Assembly (NCBI RefSeq): GCF_954871325.1
Contig: NC_088776.1
Span: forward strand, 18,662,052 to 18,726,051
Source: Gordionus sp. m RMFG-2023
Taxonomy: Eukaryota > Nematomorpha > Gordioida > Chordodea > Parachordodidae
Direction: 5' to 3'
DNA: 64,000 bases
Shown: piece by piece, positions 45,737 to 57,499 of the stretch
Position numbering within the stretch: position 1 is the first letter of the stretch
How the letters are laid out: each line of letters opens with the position of its first letter
Notes under the pieces: model-generated
What the model saw: only the letters and a program-made list of their open reading frames with translations
The model's database searches: none
What the model was told of the DNA's origin: nothing
Translations under genes and position numbers: made by a program

Positions 45737-46339
45737 TTCCCCCTCTTCTACAAAGACCGAAGCTTCTTCTCAGCAGTCATCGAGAGCTTGTTAGCGCATA
45801 AGTCTCAAATGTTCTCGTAGGCTTGATTCTATCACGTAGGTTTGATAAAATCGTTTATTAGAGTTGCATGAGTTTGTACGTTTTTTGTAGGCTTGATATC
45901 CTTATCGTATGTTGTTCACATTTCTCAAAATTGTTATTATCATGTTTCATAATTAATCCAGTCGAATATTGGAATTTGGAATAAATCGGAATATGTAATT
46001 TGGAATAGTTGATCAAATCAAATATATGAATAATATGCATGAATAAAATTTTGAATTTCGGAAAAATATGTAATAAGGAATGATAATAAAATTTTAATCC
46101 AGAATAAGGAATTATAAATCATAACGATTATTATATTATTTTTTTAGGTGTTAGGTTAATCATAGCGTTTTATACTTTTAGCGTTTTATGCGTTTTATAT
46201 TTTTAGCGTTTTATATTTTTAGCGTTATATATTTTTAGCGTTTTATATTTTTTTTATTTTTAAATTTTAAGCACGTAATCTTTTAAGTAATCAGGTTTAT
46301 TTTTAATTCTTATTGGTCTAGTAATTGGTATCTTAATCT

Positions 46340-47640
46340 CATTCTTCGTGTCCACACTTCCCCCCCTTAGAGGAATTCTTAGGGTCAATTTCATAATATT
46401 TTAAACTGTTGTAACATTCTCTTTTCCTTAAGTGATCAAGATGCCTACTTACTATCCCTTTATCAGTATAAACTTGAAACATGGTGTTACTCTCTTTAAG
46501 CTTGATGCTGCCTTTGCACCACGTATCATCACCCTGTTTCTTATACCAAACATAGTCTCCTCTATTAAAAGTTCGATTTCGTGGTAACATATGTTGACTT
46601 CATCAACTTTATCCTCCAAAGGTTTTAATAAATCTCACTTTATTCTAATGTCGCGGTTAAACATTCTCTTGGACGGTGTAACTCCCGTAGTGTCATTCGG
46701 CGTGTTTCTATAGTTGAACAAAAATCTGTCCAGCGAAGTTTCTAAGTCAATCTTTATGTTTCTTTTCATGTGAGCTTTAAATGTTCTCACCATACGTTCA
46801 GCTTGTCCATTAGATTGCTGATGGTAGGCCGACGTTAGTACATGTTTTATACCATAATTGCTGCAAAATTTTTCAAAATCTTTGCTCGTGAAATTGGTAT
46901 CATTATCTGTAACAATGGTTTCAGGTATACCAAATAGTGAAATAGTTTTATAAATTTCCTTTAACGTGAATTCAGTCGTAATACTCTTTACCGGAACTAT
47001 AACCGGAAATTTACTGTAAGCATCAACGATTATCAACCAATTCTTTGTAAAAAATGGACCCGCATAATCTATGTGTATCCTTTCAAATAATTTAGTTGCT
47101 GCTACCCATGGATTTTGTATTTTCTTTGGATTGTCATGATAACTATTACAATCATCGCAACTTTTGACTTCCAAGTCAATGTCGTTGACCATACCAGACC
47201 ACCACATACGATCTATGGCTAAGGATTTAATTTTACCTGCTCCCAAATGACCTTCATGTAACGCCTTCAGTATGTTCTTTCTCAGATTTGACGGAATTAT
47301 TATTTTGTCGCATTTGTACAGACAATCTTTAATGATACTTAGTTCGTATTCAATATTTTCATAAATTTTATTTTGGATAGGCACATTATTTCTTATGTCA
47401 CTCATAACTTGAGATAATTCAAAATCTTTGGACGTTTCATCACGTATTCGGTCAAAACTAAGAGGTATATCGCCAAAGTCATTTATAATCGCGATATCAT
47501 CAATAACGTCATCATCAATTACTTGTGGTAGTCTTGAGAAGCAATTGGGAACAACATTGTATTTACCAGCTTTATATCTGATGTTAAAGTCGTAACCCCC
47601 CAAAATTATACTCCACTTCTGTAACCTTAATGACATGGTG
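46340..47640 (-). pseudogene. Gypsy C integrase region
   Basis: Fossil integrase with LHEGHLGAGKIKSLA, WWSG, SCDDCNSYH, HIDYAGPFF, TDNDTNFTSKDF and AYHQQSNGQAERM. A C-terminal part ends in SRHLDHLRKREC. The region upstream carries the RNase H-integrase connection (GKYNVVPNCFSRLP). Confidence 0.9.
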
Positions 47641-48174
47641 CTCAGGGGCGGACTGGCCATAAGACCAGGTGGGCATTTTGCCCACGAGGCCGCGTTAAAT
47701 GTCGATTTTTGAGGCCGATCAGAGGAAAATATCAAAAAAGAGGCCGATTAGAAAAAAAATATATTATTATGTTCACATTATTTACTATTATCATTTATTT
47801 ATTTTTAATATCTCTATGATTTGAATATCACATTCCTTGACAATTGTCATGTCGTTTACTATAATTTAATGCACAAAATACCAGTAACGTCGCTTGACGC
47901 TATACATCATTACCTCGTTTTTTTCTTTGCTTTTTTTTAAATGAAGTAAAAACGCTTCCGTTTGAGTAGAGTGAAAGCTAAGTTTTGATTAATTCATTAT
48001 ATTACATTTTTATACATTGATTTATTGTAGAAATAATATAGCCAACATTTCTTGTTCTTAATTCATTGAAATCAAATAAAATCCAGGTCGGTGAATCAGA
48101 TTAAAGGATGGATGCTTAGGTGAAACAGAATAATTCATCTGGCCAAAATAAGTTGAGAACGCTGCAAAAAATTT

Positions 48175-49260
48175 CTCGATCTAGAAAAGGCCTTCGATAG
48201 AATCCCGGAAAATTTATCTGGTGGGCGCTACGCCAGAAAAGGTTCCCGAAAAATATATAAGAATAATACAGGATATGTATATGGGCCATACAACAATGGT
48301 CCGTAGCACAACTGGTACTTCAGCAGGCTTCACAATAGCCGAAGGAATTCATCAAGGATCGGCTCTCAGCCCACTTCTCTTCATTAAGTAATAGATGTAT
48401 TAGCACAATCTATACCTCAAACAGTCCCGTGGAATATGATATTTGCAGATGATATTGTGATACTTGCCGAATCCAAGGATGAAATGAAAGAAAGATTAGT
48501 GAATTAGATAAATATTCTAAAAAAGCACGGAATAAAAGTAAATAGAGAAATGACGGAATATATGGTGATAGGAGGAGATGAAACAGAGAGTATTGATATA
48601 AATGAATGGCAGATATCGGCAATTGAAAGCTGCAAATATTTGGGCTCCACTATACAAACAAACGGCAAAAAGAGATAAAGAGTAAAATTAATCATGGGTG
48701 GTTAAAAGTGCTATTTGACAAAAGAATCCCACATAAATTAAAGGGAACAATTTACAGTTCCATAATACAACCAACTATTCTATATAGTTCGGAAACATGG
48801 CCAACCAAGGAATCAGACGAGAGAAGTCTACAAACTATGGAGATGAGAATGCTGAGGATGATTGCTGGGGTAACAAGAAAGGATAAAGTGCGCAGTACAA
48901 GAATACTAAGTAGTTTAAAGGTAGACTAAGTTAATGGTAAACAGACTTAAGTGGTATGGGCACACAATGAGAAGGCCTATGAACTACATAGGAAATAAGG
49001 TTGAGAGCTTGAAAGTGATGAGCAAACGTAAAAGAGGAAGGCCAAAACTTCAATGGGGCCATAAAGTTAGAGCCAATATAAAGAAGTATAAATTAGATAT
49101 AAGAGATTGTATGAATAACATAAAGTGGAGAGAGATGTTGAAGGAGCTTACCACCAGAAAAGGTGAAAGCTAAAGAGAAAAAAAAGAAAAAAGAAGGAAA
49201 TTATGCCAGGCTCTAAAGGAAGGGGATGCCAGAAAAATAATTTAATGATATACCCCCTTT
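48175..49260 (+). mobile_element. RTE-type LINE fragment, 5'-truncated
   Basis: Plus-strand remains of the RT-bearing ORF. The order is LEKAFDRIP (about 48180), GIHQGSALSPLLF (about 48345-48390), FADDIVILAESKDEMKERL (about 48440-48500), KYLGSTIQTNG, then IYSSIIQPTILYSSETW (48740-48800) and WYGHTMRRP with the basic KRKRGRPKLQWG tail (48950-49060). Frame changes and stops occur after LLF, after ERLVN, near 48677 and near 48928. The endonuclease domain is missing, as expected for a 5'-truncated LINE insertion. It sits inside hAT-B. Confidence 0.85.
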
Positions 49261-49312
49261 TAAAATGTTTAACTATTTAAAATTTAGATTGCAAATCTTA
49301 TATTGCTGAGGA

Positions 49313-52067
49313 CAGGGATTCGAACCGAACCCGAACCCGGAGAAGTGAACCCGGGTTTTTAGAAAAAAACTCTGAACCCGAACCGAACCTGAACCCCATT
49401 TATAAAATTTTCAAAACCCCGAACCGAACCCAAGAATTTTATTTGAACCCGGGTTCAAGCGGGTTCAGTGTATATTTTAAACAATTGAATTAATTTACGC
49501 CATTTATTTTTAAATTTTTATCTTATTATTCTTAAAGATTATTAATTAGAAGAAAATGGTTAACAAATCAAAGTAAAAATTATTATATTGTTAATTTAAA
49601 AAATTCTAAACATCTAACTTAAAAATTGTTAAATGTAGGGCAGTTTTTGTGAACTTATTAAAATGATTTTAAAATTTATATGTGCTAATCATTTATTTTT
49701 GGTTCAGATTAATTTTTACAAGATATTAATGAAGTGCATATTATAAATGAAATTAAATTTATAAATATCTCTTTTTTAATTCTGAAATCATTGCTATTTA
49801 AAAAAATTGTTCTCTTTTTATAGATTTAAGATTAAAGATAATGTTATATTTGATAAGCATTTTACCCTTAATACAATAGAAAAAAAATCAATATGTTCTT
49901 ATTGCAAAGTAAAAATGTCTGGTAATCTTGTCAAATTTAGAAAGACACCTGGAAAGAAATCACAACAATGAATATTTAAATTATTTAAATGAAAAAACCA
50001 AATATCAGGAATTGTTATTGACAAAAAAACCTAAAATTAATATAGAAACCTTTTTTCCAAAAAAGCATATAAGTATAAATATATCATCTAAAGATTTGAT
50101 GAGTTCTATACTAGAACTTGTTACTGTAAATGGCTTTATCAATTATTGAAGATTCGGGATTTCAAAGAATTATAAATCCACTCCTATCTGGGCTCAATTT
50201 AGTTATAAACAAAGAAAATTTATCCAGAACTATTAATAAAACAGCCCAATCAATTAGAGACAAAATATCGAGAGAGGTAGAAGGAAAATTAATAAGTTTA
50301 AAAGTTGATACAGTTCAACGACTAGATAGGTCAATTCTTGGTGTAAATATTCAATTTATATCAAAGTCCATTATAAATTTGAGGACTCTTGGAATTGTAG
50401 AGCTGAAAGAGAGATGTACAATAGAATATATAAAAGAGAATATATTAAAAACTTTACTAAAATTTAAAATTAATATTGAACAAATATACACAATTACTTC
50501 TGATAAAGGTTGTAATTTTTTAAGAGCTATAAAGCTCCTGCAACCTGAAACTGATTATGATATAAGGAGTGAATCAGCAGATGAGGAAAATATGGATGTA
50601 AATGTATATAAATATGATATTGATGATATACAAAATACTTTTTTATCAACTGTTATATCCTATCCGATTTATAGTGTACGGTGTGCAGCTCACACACTTC
50701 AGCTGGCACTTCAAGATGCTATAAAATTATCACCTATTGTGGAAACCATTGCAAAAGCTAGGAGCCTAAATTTAAAATTAAGACATCCCACTTACCAAAA
50801 GTTATTAAAAAATATGAAACTCCCTAAGCCTGTGTTAGATTGCCACAGATGGCATTCAACCCATGATATGTTAGAAAGGCTGATTTTACTAAAACCCAAT
50901 ATCGAAGATTTTTTTCAAAGCAATCTGATTATTTATTGACTGAAGATTGGAAAGAGATAATAACGATTGTTGAAATTTTAAAACCGCTAAAAATCGCAAC
51001 CAAACAATTCCAATCTGAACAGTTAACACTGACAGATTTTTATGCAGCATGGTTAAGATGCTCCATCGAACTGGAAAAAAATCCAAACCATTTTGCTCAA
51101 TTACTATATTCTTGTCTTAAAAACAGAGAAGAAAGGTTTATAAAGAACGAAATTCTCTTAGCTGCCATATACCTGGACCCAAGATACAAGGTTAATTAAA
51201 AGCTTAGTAAATTAATTATTTTAGATTTATATTAAAATTGTTATTTTATGGAATATTTAAATATAAACAATATAAATCCTTAAATATTACAGGTATTACT
51301 TAGTGATGATGATAAGATTTGTGCGAAAAGGCATCTTGTCAATTTATGGAGACGAATTAAAAGCTTAACAACGCCGATTTTATCTGATGATATTAGTTCC
51401 GATGAAGTTATTGAACAAGAAGATGATTTAGAGAAATTGATACAACTTAAAGAAAGGCAGGAGAAAATACTTAAAAGAGGGCCAACGATTGCTGAGAAAA
51501 GTATTGGAATAATAATTACTGGATTTAGCGATTATAAAAGATTAGATAAGAAGGAAAATATTTTGCATTTTTGGGAGTCTGCTAAGCTGGAACACCCTGA
51601 TTTATATATTTTATCTAAAATCTTATTTGCTGTTCCTGCAACCCAAGTTAATTTATCATATTTTCACATATAAATACATTTAACATAGGTTAGCGTTGAA
51701 AGATCTTTTTCACATTTGAAATTCATTCATTCACCATATAGATCGAGGATGAGTGAACAACTCTTGGAAGATATTATGCTAATACGTCTAAATAAAATTT
51801 TTAAAATTGATACATGACTATATGCTTTGTATTTTTAACTATATTTGCCTATAAATAAAATAAAAAATTTATTTTTTATATCAAATTTATGTCTAGTTTT
51901 TTATTATAATTTAAATATAGAATTTTTTTTATCAACTCAAAAATTCTTGAACCCGAACCAAACCCGGGTTCAAAAATATTTCCCTGAACCGAACCCGAAC
52001 CGAACCCACCTTTTTTTTATACCCCGAACCGAACCCGGGCAAAAATTTTGTCGGGTTCGCATCCCTG
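49313..52067 (+). mobile_element. hAT element A, complete with ends, inserted in hAT-B
   Basis: Starts CAGGGATTCGAACCG and ends GGGTTCGCATCCCTG, flanked by GCTGAGGA at 49305-49312 and 52068-52075 (perfect 8-bp duplication). Subterminal regions carry many GAACCCG/CGGGTTC words at both ends (49320-49470 and 51945-52065), probable transposase-binding clusters. It encodes one transposase (see next entry). It is 2755 bp long. Confidence 0.95.
49830..51817 (+). pseudogene. hAT-A transposase, spliced, with few frame breaks
   Basis: Order of parts: a BED finger (CSYCKVKMSG at about 49890, then NLERHLERNH), SIIEDSGFQRIINPLLSGL, the DDE RNase H-like core (LKVDTVQRLDRSILGVN, then TITSDKGCNFLRA), RCAAHTLQLALQDAI, and the alpha-helical insertion. 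Then come LTLTDFYAAWLRC, LAAIYLDPRYK, VLLSDDDK, HFWESAKLEHPDLYILSK, AVPATQ and VSVERSFSHLKFIHSPYRSR. Two GT-AG introns fit: 51191-51292 (102 bp) and 51647-51688 (42 bp). Frame changes lie near 49920, 50140 and 50935, so this copy is inactive, though most of the protein is still readable. Confidence 0.88.
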
Positions 52068-52436
52068 GCTGAGGATATTCAGCAGATAGAATAATTTTTA
52101 ATTTCCTCTTAAAATGTGTGGAAAATCCTATGAGGTTGAGAAGTATGATTTCAGGATTTCTATCTTGATGAAATAAATAGTAAAGATATATATATTGCGT
52201 GTTAAATTACGTAACAAATAATGTTCATTTGCCAGTATATTCAAAGATATGGTAGCAGAATAAATGAAATGGAAGATGATCGTATGAACAAGTGAGGAGT
52301 CAAATGAAGAAGAAGGAATATTACAATATCATAATAACTCAGAGTGTGATAATAAGTGTAACATTGAATATGCGCGTATGAAATTTTTAAAAGATGCAAT
52401 ATGCATACAAGTGACACTAATTTATTGGCATATGAA

Positions 52437-52654
52437 TACATTTTAACTTTGTCATTTACGCAAATTAATTGCGAGAAAACATTTAGTAAATTAAAAATTA
52501 CAAAAATAAGCTGAGATCTAATATTGACCAAGAAAAATTAGAAGCGTTTTTAATGATGTCAGTTGAATGAGAACCATTGGCGCAGATTGAACTAGAAGAT
52601 ATTCCTGCATATTTGCGTAAAGGTTCAAAATTAATGAGAGATTTATTAACGTAA
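52437..52654 (+). pseudogene. hAT-B transposase C-terminal remnant
   Basis: Reads LTLSFTQINCEKTFSKLKIT, then DLILTKKN and MMSVE, with in-frame stops between, then EPLAQIELEDIPAYLRKG and the end. The CEKTFSKLK block is the hAT dimerisation segment (usual form SERSFSKLK). Upstream transposase domains are not recognised. It is inactive because of the in-frame stops and missing domains. Confidence 0.75.
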
Positions 52655-53149
52655 AAATTATATATTTCCTTAATTCTTTTATTTGAATTTTATTAATATC
52701 TATTTACAATATGATCGGTGCCTGATTTTATAAGTGCAGCAATTTTATACGCTGTAATATTGTATAACTGCAATAATTATATGTGTAAAATCAATAGATT
52801 TGATATATTAAGTATGTATTTTTATATTTAACAGATGTATGATTTGATTTTATAGTGCAATATCGTTATAAATCTAATATAAAAAAATATATATGTGCAA
52901 TGAATATTATTTTATATTGGTAGTGAATATGATTTTAGATGTGCATTTTTTAAAAATAAATTATAAATACTATTCTTTTTTTTACTAAAAATGTAAATCT
53001 TTTGAACTTATTTTCAAAAATAAGTAGTAATAAAAATCATGTAAATCGAAGAAGCCATATAAGGGAAGGGGGCGAAGCCCCCATATAAATGAGGCCGCTA
53101 TAAAAAAATGCCCACGAGGCCGTAGCGTCGCCAGTCCGCCCCTGATGGT

Positions 53150-54270
53150 GCTATTATCTTTGAACCCTTTGGTGAAAATATGGATTAGCGGCTTGTGATC
53201 CGTTACAATAGTAAACTTAGTCCCTATCAAGTATTCTTGAAATCTCTTGATAGCAAACATAATGGCCAGAGCTTCACGCTCAATATTGGTATAGTTTGTT
53301 TCGGATTTTGCTAAAGTTCTTGATGCAAAAGCTATCGGTTTTTCTTTGCCATCTTTTTCAGTGTGAAACAAAACAGCTCCTAAACCTCTTTTAGATGCAT
53401 CAGTCGCAATTCCGATAGGTAGTTCAGGATTAAAGTACGTCAAAGCTGGAGGAAGACTAATCAATGTCTTTAGATCATCAAAACTTTTGGAGTGTTCCAA
53501 ATTCCACTCCCATTTTTCTTTGTTAACAATCTTGTATAAAGGATCAGCTATTTCAGCGAAGTTGTTCAAAAATTTTCTGTAGTACCCGGCCATACCTAGA
53601 AACGTTGACAGTTCCGCGGCTGATTTTGGTTCCGGCATTCGCCTCGATCTTGTCATGGTTGGCGTGGATCCCCTTGGCGTCGATGTCGTGTCCTAAGAAC
53701 CTTAGACTTTTTTTGAAAAATAAGCTTTTTGCAAAATTAGGCACTAAACCATGAGATAGTATTCTTTCAAAAACCTTCTTTAAGTTGTTGAAATGAACTT
53801 CGTCACTACTTCCCGTAATTAGTAGATCATCAATATAAAATATGACATCTTTCATGTCACCGAAAATTTGATCCATAATTTGTTGAAAAATCGCAGATGA
53901 AGTCTTTAACCCAAAAGGAAGTCTGGTAAACCGGTAGTACCCCCTGTGTGTAAATATAGTTAATATGTCTCTGCAGGTTTCGTCGATGGGAATTTGTAGG
54001 AACTATCCTTGAAATCTATCTTGGTGAACTTCTTCCCTTCCTTGAACTTAGCGATAAGATCATTTAGTCTTGGAAGTGGGTATCTGAAGTCCTCAAGGGC
54101 TGGGTTGACAGTGTCTTTGAAGTCGGCGCAACCCTAACGCTCCCATTATCCTTGTAGACAGCGGTTATCGGACTTGCCCATCGGACATCTGTTACCGGCT
54201 CAATGACTCCATCTCCTATCCTGAATAAGGTAACCGTCTAGGTGGTATGATTTTCGGTTTGGCGTCATTA
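53150..54270 (-). pseudogene. Gypsy C RT and RNase H region
   Basis: Fossil RT-RNase H on the far side of the hAT insertion, with FYIDDLLITG, LGMAGYYRKFLNNF, TDASKRGLGAVLFH and TDHKPLIHIF. Confidence 0.9.
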
Positions 54271-54279
54271 CGTAGTTAT

Positions 54280-55992
54280 ATCTTGACATTCCCTTTGTTG
54301 ATCGGTTTTTTAGTCAGTTTAGATTCGCAATCTTTTATTAATTTCTTTATTTCATCTTCATAGTTGGTATCAATGTTTGCTATAAATTTGTTCAAAATAT
54401 TACTAAAGGCATTAATCCACATACGTCCCAATAACGCATTTTTATTAGATTTAACGACCACGGATTGCAAGTGTTTGGTGATACCTTCGTAGGTTACTTT
54501 AACTTGAGTGACGCCAATAATTTGAATTAAGTTTCCAACATAAGCTCTGAGTTGTAGAGTGGACTTTTTAAGATCTTTAATACCTATTTGTTTAGCCATA
54601 TCATGAGGTATAATTGTGAATTTAGATCCAGTGTCGACTTGCATTGTAACGGTAACATCGTTTATTTTTAAGGAAGTCATAAATGCATTGTCATTAAGTT
54701 TATGCTCGGTTAAATTGTTGATATTAAAATCACTATCATTATTATTTTGTGTAACATCATTTTTATTTTCCACAATCTCTTCAATATTCATATTACAATT
54801 GTTGCTATTATTTTGGCTCTGATCATGATATTGTATTTGTTTTCTTAGATTATAGTTTTTCCATGTATTGTTTCCACCATCTCTATTATATGCCAAGCAT
54901 TATTTCTATCATAATTGTTTGAATTGCAATTATCGTGCCACCTGAAGTTTCTTTCGTTTTAGTTTGAATTGTTGTTGTTTTGCCAGGCATTGTTTCTATC
55001 ATAATTGTTTGCATTATTGTTATTGTGCCACATGGAGTTTCTTCCGTAATAGTTTGAATTGTTGTTGTTTTGCCAGGCATTGTTTTTATCATAATTGTTT
55101 GCATTATTGTTATTGTGCCACATGGAGTTTCTTCCGTAATAGTTTGAATTGTTGTTGTTTTGCCAAGTACCTCTACCATAATTGTTTGAATTGTTATTGT
55201 AATCTTGCCGAGTGGTGTTCTTACCGTGATTGTTTGAATTGTAGTTATAATTTAGCCGAGCGTTGTTCCTACCAAAATTGCTTGAATTGTAGTTGTTTGA
55301 AAATTGATTATTACTAAAATTTCTAGAGTGACTCTCGTTATTTCGGAAATTACTGTTTTGGTAGTTTCTGCTATTTATATCACTTGGCCTAAAATTATTA
55401 AGATTCTCCCTACTATTAAAAGTTTTAGAATCATTTTTTATAATTTCGTTTTTATCTATATAATTTGTATCGCTAATCTCCAGCTTAATATTGCTGCCAT
55501 CTAACTCAACTCTTAATTTCATCATCTTATCTAAGCCTTCGTGCTTATGTTTATTTAACTTCCTTCTGATATTATCATTTAAAGAACAAGTTATTAATTT
55601 CTCAATCATTCTCGTATCGTTATCAAAATCGCATCTTTTATGAAGTTTTGAAATCCTAAAATAAAAAGTATGGAAGGACTCCTCGGCACCTTGTACAGCT
55701 AAGTTAAAGTTCTTTATATTTACATTAATGTCCTCACTTGGAATTAACAGTTTCAATTTACCAAAACAATATTAAAGTCTTTTAACTGTGCTTTAGAACA
55801 TATCGACGTAACTTGGTCTACAATCTCAATTGGTAAGCTACATAGTAGTGTCCTAACTTTAGATGAGTCTGACTCGATATGTCCCTCAAAGCATGTTTCA
55901 ATTAAGTTAAGATAAGTCTCAGATAATTTTCCTGATAACTTGGGAAATTTAGGAACATATTGAGTGTGTGTAAGAGTTAATTTTTCGTCCAT
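54280..55992 (-). pseudogene. Gypsy C gag and protease region
   Basis: Gag begins MDEKLTLTHTQYVPKFPKLS and has a gag-type helical part with ESFHTFYFRISKLHKRC. An Asn-rich RNA-binding stretch follows, then a retropepsin with MQVDTGSKFTIIP and ALLGRMW. The Asn-rich stretch includes a 90-bp tandem repeat at about 54961-55170 (30-residue units with NNSNYYGRNSMWHNNNNANN). Confidence 0.9.
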
Positions 55993-56386
55993 GATAAAAT
56001 TTTATTTAAGTAAAGTAAACTTTCAATTTTTAAAATCGTAAAAGCAAAACATTGTAGTCCATTAAAATCAAATTTAAGTTGTCTAAAAAAAATTTTAATT
56101 TTAATCAAGAGAATGTGGTCCACTAAGTTTCAATAGTTTATCTATAAAAATTTTAATTCAAATTCGTAAAGAGGATATAGTCCACTAAGTTTTAATTTGA
56201 ATTATCTATAAATATCTAGACTTGACTCGTCACAACTTTAAGTTATGAAGGAAAATAAAAAAAATTTTTTATGTCTGTTAAGCATCGCGTAAATTTTTAT
56301 TTAATAATGTAACATAGCGAAAATTTTCTATACCCTATAAATGTAGTATGTCAAATATATAAAGCGTATAATGTTTGCAAAGATAT

Positions 56387-56692
56387 TTAAGATTTAACAT
56401 TTAATTTATAATATTCCGTAATTGCACAAAATATAAAAATGAATTTATTTTCATCAAAAACGTAAGGCTTTCCATTAAGAGACATATAAGTATTAATCAT
56501 CTCTCGGAGGGTTTTAAAGTAAAAGTGAATTTCATTCGTCCTGTTATTTCGGACATAAGAGAATCTACTGCATCCTCCCATTTCCCTCAACATCTTATCA
56601 ATAATTATGCAGTGCGGTATGTTAAAAGCTTTGAAACAAAACATCCTAACGTAGAAATTGAAAGATTTTGATGATAAACTATTTTTTATCAT
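56387..56692 (-). CDS. unrecognised 101-codon ORF in the leader of Gypsy C
   Basis: Lies between the 5' LTR and gag, on the same strand as the element. It starts MIKNSLSSKSFNFYVRMFCF and includes IDKMLREMGGCSRFSYVRNN and LREMINTYMSLNGKPYVFDE. The composition is protein-like, unlike the Ile/Phe runs of chance frames nearby. Element B has no such frame in its shorter leader. It may be an extra gene picked up by the element or an accessory frame. No family is recognised. Confidence 0.4.
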   Translation of the reverse strand: MIKNSLSSKSFNFYVRMFCFKAFNIPHCIIIDKMLREMGGCSRFSYVRNNRTNEIHFYFKTLREMINTYMSLNGKPYVFDENKFIFIFCAITEYYKLNVKS

Positions 56693-56998
56693 ATTACTCT
56701 TTTATTTATATATATATATTTTATTTTATTTTTTTTTTTACCTTTTATAATTTTGTAAATTTGGATAAAATTTTGACTATCGAAAAGAAAAGTCAAAAAA
56801 AATTTTATTTGTCCTTTTATCATCTCCAATATCGAAAGACGAATTTGATAAGTAATTCCTTTACCTTTTATTTTTACAAAAGAATTCAAGGTAAGGATAT
56901 TTTTTTAATTTTTTTTTTAAACTTTTATTATTTTACTTTATTTTATTTTTTTAAAGAGAAAGAAAAACGAAAAACGTACCACCGTAACCGGGGCACCA

Positions 56999-57208
56999 TG
57001 AAATAAGCTATTCAAATTAATTATTTTTTAAAATATTTTATTATCTTATTATGTCTAAAAACATAGTATATATAAAAAAAGTTAATTGAAAAATATATAA
57101 TATCACGTTTTTTGTGAATAGTTAAATTATATCAAACACATCAATTTATAATATAAGATTAACTATTCAAATTTAAGATTAATTCTTTAAATTTATATAA
57201 GATCAACA
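56999..57208 (-). repeat. 5' LTR of Gypsy C
   Basis: Copy of 45522-45736 differing by a few small AT-repeat length changes and single bases. It abuts the TGGTGCCCCGG primer-binding site. Confidence 0.93.
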
Positions 57209-57499
57209 CATACCTACATAATTTTAAAAAATAACCAATTACTCAAAAAGTATTTATATTTCAATTTTTCCAATTTTAATTTATTCTTTCAAGAATTTAG
57301 TATTTGATTTTTCTTATTTAAAAATGTATATAATTTTCAATGCATTTATAATTTTTACTACTCCAAAAAGTTCTCCTGAATTCTTATCATTATTAATGAA
57401 TTTATTCAAAATAATCAATAATAACCTCATTATTCAAAATTGTTGCTGGCCTATAGTTATTGTATGAGTCAAATTAATTTTTTCTACTACATGAATACT

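Larger units (their letters stand above)
47643..53144 (+). mobile_element. hAT element B, inserted in Gypsy C and carrying other elements
   Basis: Terminal inverted repeats CAGGGGCGGACTGGC and GCCAGTCCGCCCCTG are flanked by ATGGTGCT at 47635-47642 and 53145-53152, a perfect 8-bp target duplication. This terminal sequence is widespread among animal hAT elements. The only transposase remnant recognised is the C-terminus at 52437-52654. The interior also holds an RTE LINE fragment and the complete hAT element A. Confidence 0.93.
45522..57208 (-). mobile_element. Ty3/Gypsy LTR element C (fossil), split by a hAT insertion
   Basis: Minus-strand element with LTRs at 45522-45736 and 56999-57208 and a perfect 5-bp target duplication CATAC (45517-45521 and 57209-57213). 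The primer-binding site begins TGGTGCCCCGG right after the 5' LTR, and the purine tract AGAAGAGGGGGAA lies before the 3' LTR. Without the hAT insertion at 47643-53144 it is about 6.2 kb. Parts are a long leader of about 1 kb, gag, protease, RT, RNase H and integrase. The LTRs are about 97% alike by eye, so it is fairly young. It is broken at several places besides the hAT insertion. It is related to element B but has a different LTR. Confidence 0.95.
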
